A stretch of DNA of 24,355 nt from Obelidium mucronatum. Taxonomy: Eukaryota; Chytridiomycota; Chytridiomycetes; Chytridiales; Chytriomycetaceae. This document shows positions 10,233 to 20,099 of this stretch, one piece after another; position 1 is the first letter of the stretch, and each line of letters begins with the position of its first letter. The notes under the pieces are model-generated. The model was given only the letters and a program-made list of their open reading frames with translations, searched no databases and was not told the DNA's origin. Made by a program: the position numbers and the translations under genes. The stretch lies in NCBI GenBank assembly GCA_025765595.1, contig JAIVFH010000363.1:1-24355 (forward strand), read 5' to 3'.

Positions 10233-13200
10233 ATGATCGAGTCACTCGTCGCCGCTCTGGAGAATATGCAGACACAAGTCTCGGCCATGCAGACTCAAGT
10301 CTCGGGGATGCAGACCCAGCTCTCAAGTATGCAACAAGGAATTCGCGAGATCCACAATACGCTTAAGGAGCATCACTCCGTGCTTCACCGCAGCCCCGAT
10401 CCCATTAAAGAAGCCAGTCCAAGTTCCAAGTACAACGTAGGAATCTCTCGTTCACCCGCGATCATGCCGGATTCAGATTCAGAAATGGATAATTCCGAGA
10501 CTTGTGTTTTTGCTGCCACAGTAAGTACACAGACTCCATCCATACCCATAAAATCTCAAATCTCGTACTGCTGCATTCAGCAGCATGGAATCAGCGAGAG
10601 CAGCGATGTGTCCAGGGAAAACCAGCGCCCTAAACTTCCCGAATATTCAACTTCCTGCCGCGGCACCAGCACCGAAACCAGCGTAGAAGCCAGTCCGCGC
10701 ACCATCTCCAACGCCTGTCCTCCCACGATGCCAGCCACGATCATGATCGAATCTGAATCTGAAATCGATGATTCTAATGAAAACCTTGCTGCTGCTATAG
10801 TACGTATATAGCATCCATTTTACTTATGTACTAACACTACTCTTGGGTCAGATTCAGGAAGAAAGTATCCGCAAACAACAGCACTCCAAGATTCCTCAAG
10901 TCCGTATTAATTGCATTCCTAAATCCAAGGCAGAAGCCAGTTCAAGAACCGCCTCCAAAACGTTCCCTCCTCCCAGATTAGTAACTGCGAATCCTGCACT
11001 TATGCCGGAATCTGACTTCGAAATGGAGGATTTTGAGGCTGATGCCAACTTTGCCGTATCAGCTTCAAAAGAGCACCTCCCATTCACAAGCTCAAAAATG
11101 ATCCCTGAAATCGGCGAGATTCGCAATATGCGCCAGGTTACAGAGCGTTTCAAGCTTCTCCGCCAAGCCAAAATCCCCCTCAACGACGGCACTCCCGGCC
11201 AGTCCAGGATCAAGGAATTAGCTACTCCAACTGCCTCAAACGATCCTATTTTCTACGGAGCAGGTTCCACTCCTACCAGAGCAGCTGCCACCACTTTTTC
11301 CCGCACTCCTCCAATTACGCCAGTCTCAATTGGGAACGCGACTGCTTTCACCAACAATCTAAAGGACACTCCTTCAAGAGTTGTATTTCCTCAGAAGTTG
11401 ACAGAGGGAGAATTGTGTCAGCAGATCTTTAGCTGGATCCCTCCAGAACAAGTTGTCCGGTACCGCCGTCTTTCCCAAACACAAAACGGCGTTCTCTCCA
11501 GCCCCCAATTTGCTACTTTAAATCTACAACGCTGTATGCCAGTAAATAGAAATGATCCTGTCATGTCATTGGATCACCTTGTTTTCTTCGTCAAGTGTCC
11601 AACAGTCTACCAAAACGCGTGTATGCAAAACCTGTGGCACGTGACGCAGGCAAACGCCCAACTTGAAAAAAAGGATGCAAAAATCAAACACGATTTTCCA
11701 GTTGAGCTTTTCTCGCTCCCTCGACTCCAGTCTCTTGTATTGACGGATGCAAATCTCAATTGTGGGCCAATTCCACGGGAGGTCAAGCGGCTCTCTTTGA
11801 CAATCACAAACCTTGAAATGCCATCTTGTGGTTTCAATGGAAGCATTCCTAGAGAAATTGGGGAATTATCTGGACTGACAAAACTGGTGCTTCACGAAAA
11901 CACCCTCGAAGGAGCTATACCATCCGCCATTGGCAAATTAACGTCCCTCGACTTTTTGTCTTTATCTTCGAACCAACTGACTGGCGTGATTCCTGTCGAG
12001 ATCGGGAGGCTAACGAATCTGGTGACATTGGCTTTCGGGAAAAATAAGCTCGAAGGAGCCATACCAAGCGCAATCGGAAACTTAACTTCAATTATTGAGC
12101 TACGGTTAGAGTCAAATCGATTGACTGGAAAAATTCCAGACAGTCTGTTAAGTTTGAGCAATTTGTGGAAATTGGATGTATCACGGAACATGTTAGAAGG
12201 AGAGATATCTCCAAAAGTACAATCACTCAGCAAACTGGCCTGGCTTTACCTTGAAGATAACAAATTGACAGGTAATATACCTGCCGAAATCGGGAATTTG
12301 GCTTGTCTTGTGGATCTCCGCTTGGCCTCAAATCGGCTTTCAGGAAGGATTCCAGAAGAACTGTATCAACTACATCAACTTAAGTATCTTGACCTTGCCA
12401 GCAACTTATTGGAAGGAATTATATCTCCAAAAATTCAGCAGCTATGTTTGTTGGAGTGGCTGTACCTAGAAAACAACAAGCTGAACGGATCGATTCCTGG
12501 TGAAATTGGGATGTTATCGAACCTTCTTGAACTGCGATTGGATTCAAACCAATTGAGTGGTAAAATTCCAGACGAACTCTTCCTATTGCGTCGCCTAGAG
12601 CTTCTGGACTTGTCAGGCAACCGCCTACAAGGAGCGATATCTCCAAAAATTCAGCAGCTATGTTTATTGGAGTGGCTGTACCTAGAAAACAACAAGCTGA
12701 ACGGATCAATTCCTGCTGAAGTTGGGACAATGGTGAATCTTCGTCGACTGCGATTGGATTCAAACCAATTGAGTGGTAAAATTCCAGACGAAATATTCCT
12801 ATTGTGTCGCCTAGAGCTTCTGGACTTGTCAGGCAACCGACTACAAGGAGCGATATCTCCAAAAATTCAGCAGCTATGTTTATTGGAGTGGCTGTACCTA
12901 GAAAACAACAAGCTGGAGGGTGAGATCCCTGGTGAACTTGGGATGTTATTGAACCTTCTTGAACTGCAATTGGATTCAAACCAATTGAGTGGCAAAATTC
13001 CAGACGAACTCTTCCTATTGCGCCGCCTAAAGCATCTGGACTTGTCAGGCAACCGCCTACAAGGAGCGATATCTCCAAAAATTCAGCAGCTATGTTTATT
13101 GGAGTCGCTGCACCTAGGAAACAACAAGCTGGAGGGTGAGATCCCTGGTGAACTTGGGATGTTATTGAACCTTCTTGAACTGCAATTGGATTCAAACCAA

Positions 13201-14532
13201 TTGAGTGGCAAAATTCCAGACGAACTCTTCCTATTGCGCCGCCTAAAGCATCTGGACTTGTCAGGCAACCGCCTACAAGGAGCGATATCTCCAAAAATTC
13301 AGCAGCTATGTTTATTGGAGTCGCTGCACCTAGGAAACAACAAGCTGGAGGGTGAGATCCCTGGTGAACTTGGGATGTTATTGAACCTTCTTGAACTGCA
13401 ATTGGATTCAAACCAATTGAGTGGCAAAATTCCAGACGAACTCTTCCTATTGCGCCGCCTAAAGCATCTGGACTTGTCAGGCAACCGACTACAAGGAGCG
13501 ATATCTCCAAAAATTCAGCAGCTATGTTTATTGGAGTGGCTGTACCTAGGAAACAACAAACTGAACGGATCAATTCCTGCTGAAGTTGGGACAGTGTCAT
13601 CCCTTGTTGACCTACGGTTGGAGTCAAACAAATTGACGGGCAATATTCCAAACACAATATTCCAGTTGCATAAACTGGAGGTTCTCGACCTTGGTAATAA
13701 CAAATTGGACGGAAGCATATCTCCAAACATTCAGCAACTCAGTTCGATAAAGTACCTGGACCTGTCAAAGAACAAGTTGCAGGGTCACATACCTGCCGAA
13801 ATTGGGATGTTGTCGAACCTTCTTGAACTGCAATTATATTCAAACCAATGGAAGGGCAAAATTCCGGATGAAATCTTCCTATTGCATCAACTGGAGCATC
13901 TAAGTCTCTCAAGCAAAACGTTGGGAGGAAGTATATCTCCAAACATTCAACAACTCTGTTCCTTAAAGTACCTGTGCCTGCGAGATACCAACTTGATGGG
14001 ATCAATTCCAAAAGAAATCGGGAATTTGACGCTTCTCGTTGAACTTCATTTGGATTCGAACCAACTGAATGGGGCTATTCCGAAACAAATTCGCCAGTTG
14101 ACAAACCTGGTTAAGCTGGATCTTTCAAACAACAAAATTACGGGGGGAATCTCGTTATGCGCACAGAAACTTCCATCTTTGAAACACTTGAATTTAAGCA
14201 GCAATCCCATTGGAGGATCTATTCCGTACGAGATTGGAGCCTTGATCCACTTGGAAGAGTTATATTTGTCAAGCAATCAGTTCAGTGGAACTATTCCACC
14301 TGAGATGGGAAAACTTTTAAAGCTTCAGAGACTTGATCTCAGAGGAAATGAGCTTTGTGGCTGCATTCCAGAAGAGTTGGGAAATCTGCCTGACCTTATC
14401 GAGTTGGGGCTTACTGGCAACGAAGGATTGCATGGACCAATACCCGACTCTATTTCCAAGTTGATTAAGAGAAGGGTGTGTGATTTGCCTTTGGAGGAGT
14501 CCGAGGATGATGATTCAGATTATGAAGAGTGA
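10233..14532 (+). CDS. Coiled-coil / F-box-like / leucine-rich-repeat protein
   Basis: Exons 10233-10520, 10581-10799 and 10852-14532 give 1395 residues; the second intron has a perfect TACTAAC branch site. Order of parts: N-terminal coiled coil made of MQTQVSA-type heptads (residues about 12-40); a disordered Ser/Pro region with three diverged acidic repeats (PDSDSEMD, ESESEIDD, PESDFEMEDF); an F-box-like helix segment at about 352-395 (LCQQIFSWIPPEQVVRYRRL); then roughly 37 LRRs of 24 residues in the NxLxGxIPxEIG form known from plant receptor proteins, ending about residue 1380 with an acidic tail. No signal peptide, membrane helix or kinase is present, so it is probably intracellular. If the F-box is real it could be a substrate adaptor of an SCF ubiquitin ligase (inference). 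The AMT stop is only 19 nt upstream. The first intron (60 nt, stop-free) rests on its match in position to the second. Confidence 0.82.
10266..10328 (+). repeat. Three 21-nt tandem repeats encoding coiled-coil heptads
   Basis: Copies start at 10266, 10287 and 10308 and encode MQTQVSA, MQTQVSG and MQTQLSS, with a degenerate fourth (MQQGIRE) at 10329. The exact 7-residue period with hydrophobic a/d positions supports an oligomerising coiled coil. Confidence 0.85.
12205..13932 (+). repeat. 216-bp tandem DNA repeat (three LRRs per unit) inside the LRR gene
   Basis: Units begin at the ata-tct (ISP) codons at 12205, 12421, 12637, 12853, 13069, 13285, 13501 and 13717; another ata-tct follows at 13933. 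Units 13069-13284 and 13285-13500 appear to differ at a single base, and 12853-13068 differs from them at about four. Units toward the ends are increasingly diverged. This is recent expansion by unequal crossing-over or gene conversion in multiples of three LRRs, and the reading frame is preserved. Confidence 0.9.
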
Positions 14533-14597
14533 CTTTCTTTCTTTCTTTATTTCTTTTTTTTTTCTTGTTTGAGTTTTTTTTGATCACGAACAAGCAA

Positions 14598-16747
14598 ATG
14601 CCCAACGCATCCTCGCCCGCCTCGGGCCAGTATGTGCAGTCCTGCTTCTCCGCCGACGGACGCTACTTTGCGGGTCTTTTGCACTCCGACGCCGTTGTTG
14701 TGTTTGCGACGGCGACGGGCGCGCTCGTTCTGCGCAGCGCGCAGCCGCAGGCGACGTGCGTGGCGCTCGGCTGCGTCGGCGGCGTCGACGCCGTCGCCGT
14801 CGGCGCGCTGACCGGCCGCGTCGCCATCGTGCCGCTCGCCGCCGCCGCCGGAAAAGACGCCGCTGCCGCGTTCCAGCTAGGCGCGCCCGTGGCCGCCGTC
14901 GCCATCGCCGCCGACGGCCGCGTGGCGGCGGCGTCTGCGGGCGGCGCCGTGCGCGTGTTCCCCGGCGATGCGGCGGCGGCCCCGGGCGCGCTCGCCAAGG
15001 CGGCGCTGCTGGCGTTCGACGGTGCCGGGCGGCTGCTTGTCGCCGGCACGAAGCTTTCCGACGGCGCGCGCGTGTTTGCGGGCCACGCGCAGCGGGTCGT
15101 TGCGCTCGCCGCGACGCCCGAGCGGCTCGTGTCTGCCGCCGCCGCCGACCGCTTTGTGGCCGTGTGGGACCGCGCGAGCACGCGCAACACGGCCGCGCTG
15201 ACGCTCGACGCGCCGCCCGTCGCCGTCGCCGTTTCGCCGGCGGCCGCGAACGTGCTCGCCGTCGACGAGGACGGCCGCCTGTCCGTGTGGCCGTCGCTGG
15301 CGTCGCTGGAAAAGACGGCTGCTGACAAATCAACAAACAAGAAGAAGAAGCAGTCGAGCTCGGCCATTCCCACGAGACAACCCACCACCACCGTCTCGGT
15401 TACGATCGTCGAAGTTGATGCGAAATCAAAGCGCGTATTGAACACCGAGGGTACTCCAGCACCCATTCTTTCGGCCACCTTCTCTACTGCTGATTCAATC
15501 ATTATTGCATATGGTTCTCCTCTTCGGCCGTGTTTTGAATCCATTTCCGTTTTGAAGAGGGATCATCAATCGGCTGATGCTACTGACGATGATGATGAGG
15601 AGGATGCTCTTTTTGCAGGTCCTATTCAGATTGTGAGAGCTGCGAAAGGAAATTCTTTTGTTGGTTTGGATGAATTGGTAGCAAAACAGTTGGTATGTAA
15701 ATGTTTGCTATTTCGTCTCTTTCTTACTTGCAATTCAAAACACACAGATGTCAAGCACAAAACAATACAGTGAAAGCACAAATGCAAAATTAATCACATC
15801 TACAACCCCGTTCGCCATGAATGTCGCCGCCATTTCATCAACAACATCAGCAGAAGAGTCTATTCAAGACCGGCTCCACACCCTAAACCTATCCCTAGCT
15901 GATAACCCAGAATCCACCCCATCCACAACCACAAAAAAATCAACAAAACGGCATGATCTCTTGAAAACACCTACCGCCAACTCTCTTCACAACCTCCTCA
16001 CACAAGCCGTACACAGTGGAGACGCCCAGCTTCTAGAACAATGTCTCCAAGTTTCTGACCCCGTCGTAATTACCGCAACTGTCAAGAGGCTACCTGCATC
16101 GCAAGTCGTCCCACTCTTGAATCTATTGACTGTGAGGTTACAAATGAAACCCACACGGGCAAAGAGTCTTGTGGAATGGGTGCGAGCTGTTGTTGTATGT
16201 CATGCCGCATTTTTGATGACAGTGAGTTGGTTCTTCTTTTCAAAACCCACTTTTTTTTTACTTGAAACTTATAACACGTTCTTTTTCCTTTCTTTTCAAG
16301 AACCCGTCCCTTGTCAGTCATCTGAGTACACTTCATTCGACTCTGAGCACACGTACAGAAACTTTCACGAAATTGTTGAAATTGAGTGGGCGGCTGGATC
16401 TTGTAACGTCCCAAATTGCTCTTCGCGCTTCTCGAGCACAGATTGGAGAGGATGGTGAAGATGATAATGAAGATCGGGAGGGTGTTGTTGTGTATGATGA
16501 AGAAGCCGATGACGATGGTAAGTTTTTTTTGAAATTTATTTTGAGATCTCAAAATACTTACCTTCATTTGGTTGTACTTTTAGACGAAATGGAACAAGAT
16601 GGAGAAGATGATGAAGATGAAGATCTGGATAGCGATGAATATGAAAGTGAGGATCCAGATTTCAATGAAGATGCTGATTTGGATGAGGACGAGGACGACG
16701 ATGAAGAGGCAGAAGATGAAGAAAATGAAGGAGAAGATTATGAGTAA
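14598..16747 (+). CDS. UTP5: U3 snoRNP/SSU processome protein UTP5 (WDR43 family)
   Basis: Nucleolar component of the t-UTP/UTP-A complex, needed for pre-rRNA transcription and 18S processing. Exons 14598-15692, 15748-16221, 16301-16517 and 16584-16747 give 649 residues, close to yeast Utp5 and human WDR43. The N-terminal part (about 1-240) is a WD40 propeller (SCFSADGRYFAGL, VWDRAS). A Lys-rich linker follows, then a Utp12 domain at about 430-560 (VEWVRAVVVCHAAFLMTNP, KLLKLSGRLDLVTSQI), then a very acidic Asp/Glu tail. The Utp12 motif crosses two introns and is continuous once they are removed. The start at 14598 follows a T-rich stretch; the stop of the LRR gene is only 65 nt upstream. The first 700 bp of exon 1 is extremely GC-rich, unlike the rest of the gene. 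Confidence 0.88.
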
Positions 16748-16937
16748 TGTCCCTACGATGGGAGGGCATGATGGGGGTAATTTACTTTTCCGTTATTCAT
16801 GGAGGGCTTAGTATATTCCCTTGATATTACTTTTTTTTTTTTAATTAAAACTTTTGACTGACTGACGGGGGTATCTATAAATCCGTTTTTTTTTATTGTG
16901 TTTTATACATTCGTTTTTTCTTTTTGTATATCGCCAA
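16748..16937. other. Convergent intergenic gap between UTP5 and the SVIP-like gene
   Basis: 190 bp with T-rich runs. On the minus strand it holds AATAAA (16897-16892), 41 nt past the SVIP-like stop. No coding signal was seen. Confidence 0.6.
16892..16897 (-). terminator. AATAAA polyadenylation signal for the SVIP-like gene
   Basis: TTTATT on the plus strand reads AATAAA on the minus strand, 41 nt beyond the stop codon at 16938-16940. This is a normal fungal distance and supports the gene's orientation. Confidence 0.5.
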
Positions 16938-17452
16938 TCAGTTCTTCCACATTTCTGCAACGTCGTTTGTTTGTTGATGTTGTTGAGCATCACTGCTAGC
17001 GCCATTCGTCCGCTTGTTTTCTTCCAGTTTCTGAGCAAGCTTTCCACCTCCTTTTTGAACGCCTCGCTTTTCACTGGCCTGTGTGTATGTGTTGTGGTTA
17101 TTTGAGACAGAGTTCAATTTCTTTTGCCAAATACAATATTCACCCCCATCCGAGCTTCGATCGCTGCCAACCGTTGTTCTCGGTCTTCTTCAGAGTTTGC
17201 TGGTTTCGCTTTCACTTTTGGAGCTATAAGAGAAGTCTGCCGCACACACACATGCACACATTTTAATTTAATGTGCCTTCGAGATGAATGTGCCTCTTAC
17301 AATACCTTTTGGAGAGAAGGATTCGATCCAGATGATGTTCGCTGGGGTTGTAATTGTTGAGATGAAGATGATGCGGATCCGCTCCCGCTGCTGCTGCTGC
17401 TGCTGCCACCGCCGAGGGTATGGCCTTTTCCTTTAGATGCTTCGTTTCCCAT
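16938..17452 (-). CDS. Small N-myristoylated SVIP-like protein, three exons
   Basis: The exons are too short to stand out as open frames, but splicing 17452-17306, 17236-17144 and 17078-16938 gives a clean 126-residue protein. Both introns are GT-AG (69 and 65 nt), with all phases 0. It begins MGNEASK, a good N-myristoylation signal (Gly2, Ser6, Lys7). Next come a Ser/Gly linker (six AGC codons), a Lys/Ala-rich segment, and the helix EEDREQRLAAIEARMGASEK followed by RGVQKGGGKLAQKLEENK. This layout resembles small VCP/p97-interacting protein (SVIP), which is myristoylated and carries an Arg/Ala-rich VCP-binding helix. The match is by pattern only, so the p97 link is tentative. The gene structure is better supported than the function. 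It converges with UTP5 and diverges from the carotenoid oxygenase. Confidence 0.7.
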
Positions 17453-17618
17453 CCCCGGTTTTTTATTATTAAAAATTCAAAATTATTATTATTAATAATA
17501 TTAATTATTATTTATTGTATCAAGGAAAGAACGATTTGATCTTGATAAAATAAAGCATAGAGTAATAAATAAGAGCAAATGAAGGGGAACTCGCGAGTTA
17601 TTCTCACACACATGCACA

Positions 17619-17699
<81 letters not shown>

Positions 17700-17833
17700 G
17701 AATGTGTCAACGAATTTATTCGCTTACAACTGTTTATTCTTCAGAATTCTTCTGAAAATTGCTTGGCTGAACACCACCCACCGCCCCTCCAAAAAAAAAA
17801 AAAAAAAAAAAAAAAAAAACGTGCTGATAACAC
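17453..17833. promoter_or_regulatory. Divergent promoter region with a long (AC)n microsatellite and an A29 tract
   Basis: The region separates the starts of the SVIP-like gene (-) and carotenoid oxygenase (+). It contains an AT-rich TTATTA block at about 17460-17520, uninterrupted (AC)n at 17626-17698 (73 nt) with imperfect CA repeats before it, and A29 at 17791-17819. The A-tract ends 14 nt before the oxygenase ATG. Poly(dA:dT) tracts commonly exclude nucleosomes at fungal promoters; that role here is inference. Confidence 0.6.
17626..17698. repeat. (AC)n dinucleotide microsatellite
   Basis: About 36 uninterrupted AC units, flanked on the left by imperfect copies from about 17605. It gives a spurious Cys-Val repeat ORF on the minus strand. 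Confidence 0.95.
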
Positions 17834-18096
17834 ATGTTTAAGCTCCCGCCATTACCAAACGATGACGCCAAATGGCCCTTTGTCGCATGCATGAACGACG
17901 GAGTTGAAGTACCTGAGCCTGTGGAGTGCCTTGTTTCGGGGACTATCCCAGGGTGGCTGGTTGGGAAACTCTATCGAACAGGTCCAGGAATCTTTAATAT
18001 CCATACTGACGAAAAGCGCATCACTCTGGATCATTGGGTATAGAAAAATAATATAACCAAACTTTACTTCTAAGATTCACACACACATACACACAC

Positions 18097-18175
<79 letters not shown>

Positions 18176-18626
18176 GGACTTTTACACAGTTTGACGGAAT
18201 CGGAATCACCCACCGCTTTGAAATTCACGCAACAGGAAAAGTCACATATCGTAACCGAATCACATCCAAAAAGCGAATGGAATCCATAAAGCAACGCGGC
18301 TCCCTCCCAAGGACGTTTGGTCCTTCCACAATGGACCCATGTCAATGGATATTCCAAAAAGTCTTTTCATATTTCACTGATGAGCGGGCTGATACGGAAC
18401 TGAATGTTTCAGTGACGCCTGGATTTATGATTCCGGGACGGAAAGATGCTGCTGTGTTGGCTTTGAAAACGGATTCAAACGCGCTTCAGTTTGTGGATTT
18501 GGATACATTGGAGAATGTGGATGAACAGCAGACAACGTATGGAGTTTTGAATCCTGAAGTAAGTTTTTTTTAATACTCGGAAATAGCCGCGTGGGAATTA
18601 AATGCATTTTTTTTTCTCTCTCTTTT

Positions 18627-18661
<35 letters not shown>

Positions 18662-19727
18662 TGCCAAGGGACCGATTTCTATCGCTCACGAGGAATTTGA
18701 TCCAGTCACAAACACATTCATGAATCTCGTAGTCGTTCCTGGCCCCAATCCCGAATACATTGTCTTCCAATCCCAACAAGCGGCCTCGGGAACTGCTGTT
18801 TCTCCAGAAGCAGAAATCATTGCCAGATTCCATGACCCGAACGTGGCGTACTTGCATTCCTTCTCATCCACCAAGAAACATATTATTGTCCAGCTATGGC
18901 CGCTCTCCTACGGTTTCAAAGGCCTAAAAATCAGCATGTCCAGCTGCTTGGTGGACGCGATGGAATGGGATCCGAGTCGAAACGCGAGATTTGTTGTGAT
19001 TGATCGGGTTGAGAAACGCGTCGTTGCAGAGTATGAGTATCCGCCTTGTTTCTGCTTCCACACTGTGAATGCCTTTGACGACTTTGACGACAACGAAACG
19101 GGAGATGGCGGAATCGTTATGGATATTGTAGCTTACAGAACGGGAAACGTTGTGAAGGCGTTTCTTGTTCGAGATTTAGTGAATAGCGAGCCAGGGTCAG
19201 AAGCAGTCTCGGATCTGAGGAATGCAATGGCGCCTTCTTTCAAGCGAATCAAGTTGTCGAATCTGGATCGTGTGAAGAAAGAATTTCTTTCTCGCGCCGA
19301 CAGTACAGCACCAGCCACGGTAATGGCAGTGACGCTGTTTGACATCCCACTCTTGATGGAACTCCCCAGAATCAATCCGAAATGGAGACATGTACCAACA
19401 TATCGCTTTGTCTACGGCGTTGGGAATCTGTTCCGCCATCTGCACTCTCACGCGTTGTTTGACTGTCTTGTTAAATTCGATACTCGGTCTCAAACACAAG
19501 TTACTTGGATGAAAGTTGGGCATACACCCAGCGAACCGATTTTCGTACCCAACCCTGATAGCGGTGGAGAGGGAGGCGAGGACGATGGGGTGGTTGTCTC
19601 GGTTGTTTTGGATGGGTCTTTGGCGAAAAGTTACTTGTTGATTCTGGATGCCAGAACGTTTACGGAATTGGCCACGGCGGATACGGGGAGGGCTTTGCCG
19701 TTGGGATTGCATGGGGCCTTTGTTTGA
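17834..19727 (+). CDS. Carotenoid cleavage oxygenase (RPE65/BCO family)
   Basis: Non-heme iron enzyme that splits carotenoids with O2; retinal-forming cleavage is possible but not shown. Exons 17834-18037, 18190-18558 and 18660-19727 give 546 residues, normal for the family. All four iron-ligand histidines are in family context: AHEEFD (H201), YLHSFS (H257), CFCFHTVNAFDD (H325) and the C-terminal LGLHGAFV (H542). Their spacing follows RPE65. Other family marks are LYRTGPGIF and DHWFDGIGITHRF, the latter split by intron 1. No signal peptide is seen, so it is probably cytosolic or membrane-associated. Intron 1 (152 nt) holds A75, and intron 2 (101 nt) ends in A31 directly before its final G. 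The start is chosen for the N-terminal family match and lies 14 nt after an A29 tract. Confidence 0.92.
18099..18173. repeat. Poly-A tract of 75 nt inside intron 1 of the carotenoid oxygenase
   Basis: A run of 75 A preceded by an (AC)-rich stretch from 18078. It makes up half of the 152-nt intron and ends 16 nt before the acceptor junction (18189). No target-site duplication or element body was seen. Confidence 0.9.
18628..18658. repeat. Poly-A tract of 31 nt abutting the 3' splice site of intron 2
   Basis: A31 then G18659, the acceptor AG, then exon 3 (LAKGPISIAHEEFD). The pyrimidine tract sits upstream of the A-run rather than next to the acceptor. Confidence 0.85.
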
Positions 19728-20099
19728 CAATGCGCGTTAAAACGAATTACACTTATTTTGAGTTTTGATTTTTTTTTTTTTTTTTGGTGGCTGAATCACC
19801 AGAAATGACAAATTCTAACCAGCCTCACGCAGGGCCTTGAAAACCTTTTGCAAAGTTACTCCCAAGGAGTTTATCATGTTGTACAAATTTCCAATGGTTG
19901 CTCTAACCAACTCGAATGACTCAACCGTTGAATTCGAAGAAAGTGAAACGGACTTGTCAATTGATGGAGATAATTAACTGAATAATCTCTCCCTTTTTTC
20001 GCCACAGCCTCATTGGCGGCGTGTTGCAAAGCCTCATCTAAAAGAGGTATAAAGCCTGTGATTCCTACACCTGGACATGAGCAAACACACAACAAGAAA
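19728..20099. other. Intergenic region between the carotenoid oxygenase and the lectin
   Basis: 372 bp. It holds a T17 run at 19769-19785 and a TATAAA box at 20048-20053. A coding-looking but unassigned stretch on the minus strand ends in TAG at 19817-19815 and is treated under findings. Nothing else was recognised. Confidence 0.5.
20048..20053 (+). promoter_or_regulatory. TATA box of the lectin gene
   Basis: TATAAA stands 52 nt upstream of the ATG at 20100. Initiation about 30 nt downstream would leave a very short 5' leader. This favours 20100 as the start over an upstream in-frame ATG at 20013, which precedes the TATA box. Confidence 0.55.

Noticed and set aside
12419..13726. Long antisense ORF (435 codons) opposite the LRR array
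   Set aside because: It exists because a 216-bp (72-codon) repeat that is stop-free once on the minus strand stays stop-free in every copy. The plus strand encodes clear LRRs, and the antisense product has no recognisable domain.
14584..15544. Large overlapping ORFs on both strands (250, 293 and 189 codons)
   Set aside because: Extreme GC content removes stop codons in all frames. Only the plus frame starting at 14598 matches a family (WD40/UTP5) and continues into the Utp12 domain.
18099..18173. Poly-A tail of a retrotransposed element
   Set aside because: No element body, reverse-transcriptase fragment or target-site duplication is visible; an AC-rich tract and intron sequence flank it.
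17501..18357. Cys-Val and poly-Phe ORFs on the minus strand
   Set aside because: They are translations of the (AC)n microsatellite and the A75 tract.
20013..20099. Upstream in-frame ATG for the lectin
   Set aside because: It precedes the TATA box and would bury the signal peptide. Start 20100 places the hydrophobic segment at the N-terminus.
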